Source of the DNA: Peribacillus sp. FSL E2-0218
Lineage (GTDB): Bacteria > Bacillota > Bacilli > Bacillales > DSM-1321
Reading direction: 5' to 3'
DNA length: 64,000 nt
Assembly (NCBI RefSeq): GCF_037992945.1
Contig: NZ_CP150304.1
Coordinates: 2,669,501-2,733,500 of the forward strand
This document shows positions 58,787-64,000 of this stretch, piece by piece. Positions within the stretch are counted from its first letter, which is position 1, and each line of letters starts with the position of its first letter. Under the pieces are notes generated by a model. It was not told the origin of the DNA. It did not search any database and was given only the letters and a program-made list of their open reading frames with translations. The position numbers were made by a program, and so were the translations under genes.

Positions 58787-58960
58787 AGGGTGTCCAAGGC
58801 ACTCCATTGGACGCGTTTTAACACAGGAGTCTTGCAAGCCAACTCCACTCCCCTATGGTTTAACATTTAGGCAGTGCTTTTTTTTCGATCTATTGTTCTG
58901 CATCGTCGATAACGTTGTACAACGGGGGGCAGTTCATATCGTGATAGCAGGTTGTCCTTG

Positions 58961-59517
58961 TTAGGCTGTTTTCTTTTTAAGGGATACGGCTGTCACAAAA
59001 ACGATGCAACATAAAGCAAGTGCGAACCCATACGCATGATGGAAACCACATATCATCGCTTCGTTTAACAATCCTTTTGTAGGCGTCACCCCTGCTTGCT
59101 CCAAGAAGCTTGTCCGGCCATGCGTGGAAACCCCTAAAGCACCTGCCATCGGTTGTAACGTATTCGACATGGCTGTTCCATGCGGATATAAGTGAGGCGG
59201 CAATTGGTTGAGAGCTCCTGTTTGAGACGGCATCATAATGGTTGCGATCGCCAACATCAATGCCATATAGACCAGGATAAATGCCCAGGCTGGTATAGAG
59301 AATGAAATGGTACTGTAGATGATCATGGTCACAATCAATAGGACTGTACCAGGAATGATCATCCTTCTTGGGCCATACTTATCGAATAATATCCCAATTT
59401 TCGGTGATAAAGCACCATTCAACAAGGCTCCTGGCAATAAAAGCAATCCAACTGTTTTCGCCTCAAATCCAAGTGGTCCTTGTCCATACATCGGTAATAG
59501 GACTTGGGATTGGTTGA
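58961..59517 (-). pseudogene. C-terminal half of a DHA2-type MFS drug transporter
   Basis: Codes for the second half of an EmrB/QacA-like transporter: 'VLLPMYGQGPLGFEAKTVGLLLLPGAL', 'GILFDKYGPRRMIIPG' (the loop 8-9 motif) and four to five membrane segments. The first seven or so segments are missing: homology stops abruptly at about 59517, with an in-frame TAG beyond. The end is also odd: 'GALGVSTHGRTSFLEQAG' replaces the usual last extracellular loop, suggesting another internal deletion. A functional transporter is not expected. Confidence 0.75.
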
Positions 59518-59745
59518 GCTAGAAAATAGAGAAGACATCACATGGACATACATTAGTCCTGCTTCATTCTTCGATCCAAAAGGAAAACGCACAGGTTCTT
59601 ACCAAGTAGGAAAAAATCATGTCATCGTAACAGTCAAGGAAATAGCTATATCAGCTATGCTGACTACGCGATTGCCGTTGTAGATGAGATTGAGAATCCA
59701 AAACACGTCAATCAAAGATTCACTCTTGTGGGAGAAGCACAATAA
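59516..59745 (+). pseudogene. C-terminal part of an NAD(P)-binding oxidoreductase, frameshifted
   Basis: Plus strand: 'ELENREDITWTYISPASFFD' then 'GSYQVGKNHVIVT', a one-base shift near 59640, and 'NSYISYADYAIAVVDEIENP' ending 'FTLVGEAQ'. This is the end of an atypical SDR / NmrA-like NAD(P)H-binding protein (Bacillus YwnB/YhfK type). The N-terminal Rossmann half is gone. The break coincides with the break of the MFS relic on the other strand. Confidence 0.75.
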
Positions 59746-59750
59746 AGAAA

Positions 59751-59790
59751 AGGGCCCTTCCACCAAAAATGTGGAAGAGCCCTCTTTATG
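59751..59790 (+). terminator. Terminator behind the oxidoreductase relic
   Basis: AGGGCCCTTCCAC ... GTGGAAGAGCCCT, 13-bp stem with one mismatch, then CTTTATG. It starts six bases past the stop, as expected for the lost gene. Confidence 0.7.
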
Positions 59791-59984
59791 TCGCATGTTT
59801 CCCTTTGCAGTTAATGGGGTTGAACGTTAGGTTCAAAAGAAGTTCGAGATTTAATAATGCCGGATCTCTTTTGTCTACAAACTGAACGCACTTGGCATTT
59901 ATCCAAGTCCGTTTTGTGCACCATCATACTACTGTTTAAGGAGATTGCATAAGCGCCATCAATCTCCAGGGATTGGTTTGGCAA

Positions 59985-61700
59985 TCATTTTTGAAATTGT
60001 AATTCATGAAGATTGGCAAAAATGCCGCCCTTCTTAAGCAAATCATCATGACTTCCCTCTTCGGCAATACCTTCTTCCGTAACCACGATGATTTTGTCAG
60101 CGTTCCGAATGGTTGCCAATCGGTGCGCAATGATCAATGTCGTCCGGTTTTCGGCAAGTTCCGTAAGGGCCTGCTGAATGATTCTTTCCGTCTCCGTATC
60201 AAGGGCGGAGGTTGCTTCATCGAGAATCAATATTGGCGGATTTTTCAAGAACATCCTCGCTATCGCAATCCTTTGTTTCTGTCCTCCCGATAGCTTCAGG
60301 CCACGTTCCCCGATTTGAGTCTCATAACCATCTGGAAGTCCTCCGATGAAAGCTTCCAAATGGGCCTTACGGGCAGCTTCATGAATTTTTTCATCCGTCG
60401 CATCAAGCATTCCATAAGCGATATTTTCCTTTAATGTACCTGTAAAAAGGAATACATCCTGCTGGACAATCCCAATTTGGGACCGCAACGACTTTTTCGT
60501 CATTTCCCGGATATCGATTCCATCAATGGAAATGGAGCCCGCATTCACATCGTAAAATCGGGGGATCAATGAACAAATCGTCGTTTTCCCTGCCCCTGAC
60601 GGACCTACAAATGCGATGGTTTCCCCAGCATTTATCGTTAAATCGATACCTTTTAATACAGGCTTTTTGTCTTCATAATTAAACGATACCTGTTTAAAAG
60701 CTATATCCCCCAAAAGGGAATTGACTGCGATGGCATCACTTTTATCCACTACATCCGGAGCGACGTCAAGCAGTTCAGTAAATCGCTTGAAACCTGCCAT
60801 CCCTTTTGGATAAAGCTCCATCAAAGCACTGATTTTGTCGATTGGCTTGAATAACACGTTGACATATAATACGAAAGCCACTAATTCCCCGTTAGAAAGC
60901 TGCCCATGGTAGGTTAACCAAGCACCCATCACCAATACGGCCAGGGTCATGAATCTCGTCATCATGTATATGCCTGATAAGCTGAACGACATCACTTTAT
61001 ATCCAACGAGCTTCGCTTTGCGGAACTTGCGATTATTCGTTGAAAACCTGTCCATTTCATATGCTTCATTCGTGAAGGATTGAACGACCCTCACTCCTGA
61101 GACACTATCCTCGACACGGGCATTGACATCGGCAACCTCTGTATACATTTGCTTCCACGCTTTATTCATCTTTAAATTGCTTATGACAATTAATAAAACG
61201 AGGAGCGGCAATATACAAACAGATACGAGTGCCAGTTTCACATTGATGGTCAGCATGATCCAAAAGGCACCGACAAAGGTCATGAAGGCAATGAATAAAT
61301 CTTCAGGACCATGGTGGGCAAGTTCCCCGATATCGAACAGGTCATTGGTGATACGGCTCATGATATGGCCGGTTTTCGTGTTGTCAAAGAAACGAAAAGA
61401 TTGCTTTTGCACATGTTGGAATAATTCCTCACGCATATCCGTCTCAATATTTATGCCTAGTTTGTGACCCCAATATCCTACAATGAATTGCAGGAAGGTA
61501 CTAATGATATAAATCAGCAATAAACCTGCACTTACAGTAACAATTGCAGACCAGTCATCGCCAGGCAGCAGCGTATCTATAAACCACTGAACCGCGAGAG
61601 GGAATGCGAGTTCAAGTACAGCAACAACGACTGCACTGAAAAAGTCGATAATGAATAACCGCTTATGCGGCAGATAATATGAAGCAAAACGTCGAATCAT
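59985..61700 (-). CDS. ABC exporter half-transporter, fused permease and ATPase (YwjA-like)
   Basis: About 571 residues. The N-terminal six-segment permease domain (1-310, opening 'RRFASYYLPHKRLFIIDFF') is followed by the ATPase: Walker A 'IAFVGPSGAGKTTICSL', Q-loop 'GIVQQDVFLFTGTL', signature 'LSGGQKQRIAIARMFL', Walker B 'ILILDEATSALDTE' and H-loop 'LIIAHRLATI'. It works as a dimer and may export drugs, lipids or peptides. AAAAGGAG nine bases before the ATG at 61700 overrides the longer frame. Pattern agrees with B. subtilis YwjA; function unknown. Not connected with the glycan genes by operon structure. Confidence 0.88.
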   Translation of the reverse strand: MIRRFASYYLPHKRLFIIDFFSAVVVAVLELAFPLAVQWFIDTLLPGDDWSAIVTVSAGLLLIYIISTFLQFIVGYWGHKLGINIETDMREELFQHVQKQSFRFFDNTKTGHIMSRITNDLFDIGELAHHGPEDLFIAFMTFVGAFWIMLTINVKLALVSVCILPLLVLLIVISNLKMNKAWKQMYTEVADVNARVEDSVSGVRVVQSFTNEAYEMDRFSTNNRKFRKAKLVGYKVMSFSLSGIYMMTRFMTLAVLVMGAWLTYHGQLSNGELVAFVLYVNVLFKPIDKISALMELYPKGMAGFKRFTELLDVAPDVVDKSDAIAVNSLLGDIAFKQVSFNYEDKKPVLKGIDLTINAGETIAFVGPSGAGKTTICSLIPRFYDVNAGSISIDGIDIREMTKKSLRSQIGIVQQDVFLFTGTLKENIAYGMLDATDEKIHEAARKAHLEAFIGGLPDGYETQIGERGLKLSGGQKQRIAIARMFLKNPPILILDEATSALDTETERIIQQALTELAENRTTLIIAHRLATIRNADKIIVVTEEGIAEEGSHDDLLKKGGIFANLHELQFQK

Positions 61701-61840
61701 CAAATTTTCTCCTTTTATACATATACTAAGGAGTATAATTCGATATTGGATATTCGGCAAGCATTACGGTTTCATGTAGATGAAATATGGTAAAATCATC
61801 TGTATAAAACCAAACCGGCCCGACCCATGGAAAACAAATC

Positions 61841-61860
61841 AAGGAGTGAATCCAATGTAA
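61841..61860 (+). promoter_or_regulatory. Start-stop element in the MFS leader
   Basis: AAGGAGTGAATCCAATGTAA: a strong ribosome site with ideal spacing to an ATG directly followed by TAA, 50 bases upstream of the MFS start. A ribosome could bind and idle here and so influence the next start. It may also be the eroded start of a small gene. Confidence 0.4.
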
Positions 61861-61910
61861 CGATTACAACCATTCTATTACACTAAAAAAATCTTATAAG
61901 GATGGTATTC

Positions 61911-63113
61911 ATGAAAAATAGATCGTTTCGCTTCCTATGGGTCGGGCAAGCATTTGCAAATCTCGGTGATATATTTTATGTAGTCGGGTTGATTTCACTC
62001 ATATATGCCATGACGGGATCTGCCTTTTATTTGAGTTTGCTTCCGTTCACCACAACGATTTTCCGGTTTATCAGCAGTTTGCTTGCGCCACTCGTTATCG
62101 ACAGGTTCCCATTAAAAAAGATCCTTGTCCAATCGCAATGGTGGAAGACCATCCTGCTCGTTATCATGGGAATCACCCTTCATTTCAGTCACGGTTCTGC
62201 CATTGTCGTCATATGCTTCATTGCTTCGATCTCATTATTGGATGGTGTCGCTGCCCCAGTGAGTGCAGCTTTGGTTCCGCAATTGGTCCCGGCAAAAGAA
62301 CGGATGAAAGCGAATGGTTTCCTGAATGTACTCACGCAGACCATCTTTGTAGCAGGATGGCCACTTGGTTCCGTTTTATTAATCAATACGAACAGCCAGT
62401 TCATCATTTGGTTTACGGTCATCTTATTTGCCGCATCAACGGGCCTTGCTGTGAAAATGGAAGTTCATGAGGAACTGACTACAGTCCACACCCATCCATC
62501 CAGCTGGGATTCGATTACATCCGGATGGATGGCGATTCGTCAAATCCGAACCATCCGCACCCTCATTTCGCTTGATTTCATAACATCTTTAGCTTCAAGC
62601 GTTTGGGTGGCTGCCGTGATATATGTATATGTTGAACAGAACTTGCAATTAAGTGAGGAATGGTGGGGATACATTAACACAAGCTACTTCATCGGCATGA
62701 TCCTCAGTGGATTGATCGTCATCCGTTTTGCCAGATTCATTGAAAAGCATACCCGTGACTTCATTATCATCGGGCTTTTACTCAATTCCTTGCTGATCCT
62801 GTTTTTCGGATCGACAACGATGCCTGCATTGGCTTTGTTGTTTGCATGTCTGTACGGATTCCCAGAACAAATTCGCGATGTAATCTACACCAAGCTGTTC
62901 CAAGATCACGCATCGGAAAAGACGTTAGCCAAAATTCATGCCGTTTGGGGAGCGGTAATCAACCTTACATTCGCCGGCTCTGTCTTATTATTAGGATATA
63001 TAACGGAAACATATGGTGTCCAAACGACGTTTCAATTTTCTTCCGCAATCGTGTTCCTAGCCTTTCTTTATGCCCTTCTAAAAAGAAAGGAACTGGGCAG
63101 GAAAGAGTCTTAA
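61911..63113 (+). CDS. MFS transporter, predicted efflux type
   Basis: About 400 residues with 12 predicted membrane segments. 'FRFLWVGQAFANLGDIFYVVGL' is the usual helix-1 motif of MFS_3-like exporters, with 'FISSLLAPLVIDRFPLKKIL' as motif A region, and 'LPQLVPAKERMKANGFLNVL' in the loop after helix 4. Related proteins export macrolides or siderophores (MefA/EntS-like), but the substrate is unknown. AAGGA eight bases before the ATG at 61911 is preferred to the ATG at 61902. Convergent with the GH18 gene. A hairpin follows the stop. Confidence 0.87.
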   Translation: MKNRSFRFLWVGQAFANLGDIFYVVGLISLIYAMTGSAFYLSLLPFTTTIFRFISSLLAPLVIDRFPLKKILVQSQWWKTILLVIMGITLHFSHGSAIVVICFIASISLLDGVAAPVSAALVPQLVPAKERMKANGFLNVLTQTIFVAGWPLGSVLLINTNSQFIIWFTVILFAASTGLAVKMEVHEELTTVHTHPSSWDSITSGWMAIRQIRTIRTLISLDFITSLASSVWVAAVIYVYVEQNLQLSEEWWGYINTSYFIGMILSGLIVIRFARFIEKHTRDFIIIGLLLNSLLILFFGSTTMPALALLFACLYGFPEQIRDVIYTKLFQDHASEKTLAKIHAVWGAVINLTFAGSVLLLGYITETYGVQTTFQFSSAIVFLAFLYALLKRKELGRKES

Positions 63114-63127
63114 AGCACCACATATCG

Positions 63128-63160
63128 GAAAAGGAGCCTTGTTTAAGGCTCCTTTCAGTT
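63128..63160 (+). terminator. Terminator between the MFS and GH18 genes
   Basis: AAAGGAGCCTT - GTTT - AAGGCTCCTTT, then CAGTTTG. Symmetric, 15 bases past the MFS stop, and probably shared by the converging GH18 gene. Confidence 0.7.
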
Positions 63161-63198
63161 TGTTGATAAAACGCCCACTATTCCTTCACATAATCATG

Positions 63199-64000
63199 CT
63201 ATTTTATAATCATAATGTTCTGATCCAAAAACGCCCAATTTTGCGGAAATGCCAAACCGATTTGCCAATACGTGGCACCAATCAGTTCATAAGCATCAAT
63301 CATTTCGTATTTTGCACTAATCGAACGGATATCTTCATACCAAACGACATGTTTCGCATCTTCTCTCCAATACGAATAGGTAGGGGAAGCCGCTGTCGTA
63401 TCAAAATAGATTTCGGCTCCCATTGCAATCGACAAATTTTGGGCACTTTGAGCCGATAAGGCTTTTGTCTCATGAGTTGGGATGATCCAGTCATACCCAT
63501 ACATGGGGAATGCCGACTGCAATTTATATTCAGGTATATTCGTCAACGCATACCGGAGAACCTCGCCCATCCACCAAAGCGGGGAAATCGGTTCCGGCGG
63601 ACCAGTTGGGTACCCATAATCAATCGTCATGATTGCCACAAGATCAGCTGCCTCCCCAATCCCCCGATAATCATGCCCCCCGACAATGCGATTGTCAGGG
63701 TTATCTGCCGTTTTTGCATGCACGTTCACATGTAAAGTCAGTTCGTTCAACTCTTCCTTTAACTCCTTTAAAAATTGGACATAATCGAAACGTCTAGCGG
63801 GAGGAATGAATTCGATATCCATACTGACTCCCCCATATTCCCTCTGCCTGACGAAATTAAGCAAACTATTGATTAAATTCCGCCTGGATCCTGAACTTGC
63901 GAGGACATCTCCTGCTAAATCGGCATCAAAATCACCGTTTTGAAAATTGCGAAGCATCAACAGCGGCGTCACCCCTGATTGCTTGCATTTCACGATAAGC
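63199..64000 (-). CDS. Glycoside hydrolase family 18 protein (spore-type), 5' part outside window
   Basis: Only the C-terminal 267 or so residues are inside the window; the frame is open at the edge. TIM-barrel GH18 domain: 'LRQREYGGVSMDIEFIPP' spans the active-site strand (usual D-G-V/I-x-x-D-x-E; here G-G-V-S-M-D-I-E, so the last Asp and the catalytic Glu are kept and the first Asp is Gly). 'LHVNVHAKTADNP', 'DLVAIMTIDYGYPTGPPEPISPLWW' and 'GATYWQIGLAFPQNW' are typical of YaaH/YdhD/SleL-like cortex-fragment hydrolases, which usually carry LysM domains at the missing N-terminus. Role in spore germination or cortex turnover is inferred. Confidence 0.85.
   Translation of the reverse strand, partial: LIVKCKQSGVTPLLMLRNFQNGDFDADLAGDVLASSGSRRNLINSLLNFVRQREYGGVSMDIEFIPPARRFDYVQFLKELKEELNELTLHVNVHAKTADNPDNRIVGGHDYRGIGEAADLVAIMTIDYGYPTGPPEPISPLWWMGEVLRYALTNIPEYKLQSAFPMYGYDWIIPTHETKALSAQSAQNLSIAMGAEIYFDTTAASPTYSYWREDAKHVVWYEDIRSISAKYEMIDAYELIGATYWQIGLAFPQNWAFLDQNIMIIK

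Noticed and set aside
1..64000. CRISPR arrays, rRNA, tRNA and prophage genes
   Set aside because: Scanned for regularly spaced repeats, cloverleaf-like sequence ending in CCA and phage structural genes; none supported.

Overview
This window looks like the chromosome of a Gram-positive, spore-forming Bacillaceae bacterium, most likely Peribacillus (the Bacillus simplex group). The DNA is AT-rich, starts are preceded by strong AGGAGG-type ribosome sites, and TTG/GTG starts are frequent. The families are Bacillus ones: a CspB/D-like cold shock protein, YhgE, GabP-like permease, a HisK_N-type kinase, YceF/YkoY behind a yybP-ykoY riboswitch, a YjmC/YjmD-type hexuronate locus and a spore-type GH18 hydrolase. 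The genus call is inference. No rRNA, tRNA, CRISPR array, intact IS element or prophage was seen.

Layout. 0-4 kb: acetyltransferase, 2-hydroxyacid dehydrogenase, cold shock gene, enoyl-CoA hydratase, and a frameshifted DUF695/RraB-like pseudogene. 4-10 kb: a complete oligopeptide/dipeptide ABC operon (oppA-B-C-D-F order, minus strand). 10-11.6 kb: a decayed interval holding a deleted DUF606 transporter relic. 11.6-29 kb: single genes (acetyltransferase, FAD oxidoreductase, LysM-CAP protein, exonuclease, YhgE, nitronate monooxygenase, HAD phosphatase, CDF metal transporter, GabP-like permease, orphan histidine kinase, nucleotidyltransferase, Mn-riboswitch-controlled TerC-family protein).

29-42.5 kb: a sugar-acid catabolic locus in two arms. 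One arm (uxaB, a zinc dehydrogenase, uxaA) lies beside an AraC-type regulator. The other (kdgK, yjmC-like, a second zinc dehydrogenase, kdgA, uxuA, uxuB) lies beside a LacI-type regulator and an ExuT-like transporter. Both feed 2-keto-3-deoxygluconate into the KdgK/KdgA route. Uronate isomerase UxaC is absent, so the two zinc dehydrogenases may be the entry enzymes, for L-galactonate and L-gulonate.

44-58.5 kb: a surface-glycan region. It combines a PAPS-forming pair (sat, cysC) and a TauE/SafE permease with a sulfotransferase, two GT2 and two GT4 glycosyltransferases, three sugar-nucleotide SDR enzymes, and a three-enzyme set for a UDP-L-FucNAc or UDP-L-QuiNAc type sugar. A small Ser/Thr-rich protein gene sits in the middle. 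Together they suggest a sulfated, amino-deoxysugar glycan on the cell or spore surface. This is the most interesting proposal in the window.

58.5-64 kb: a deletion junction fusing the tails of an MFS gene and an NAD(P)-binding oxidoreductase gene, then an ABC exporter half-transporter, an MFS transporter, and the end of a GH18 gene that runs off the window. A degenerate GC-rich Bacillus-type repeat occurs at four places (about 15.7, 23.0, 47.0 and 50.1 kb).
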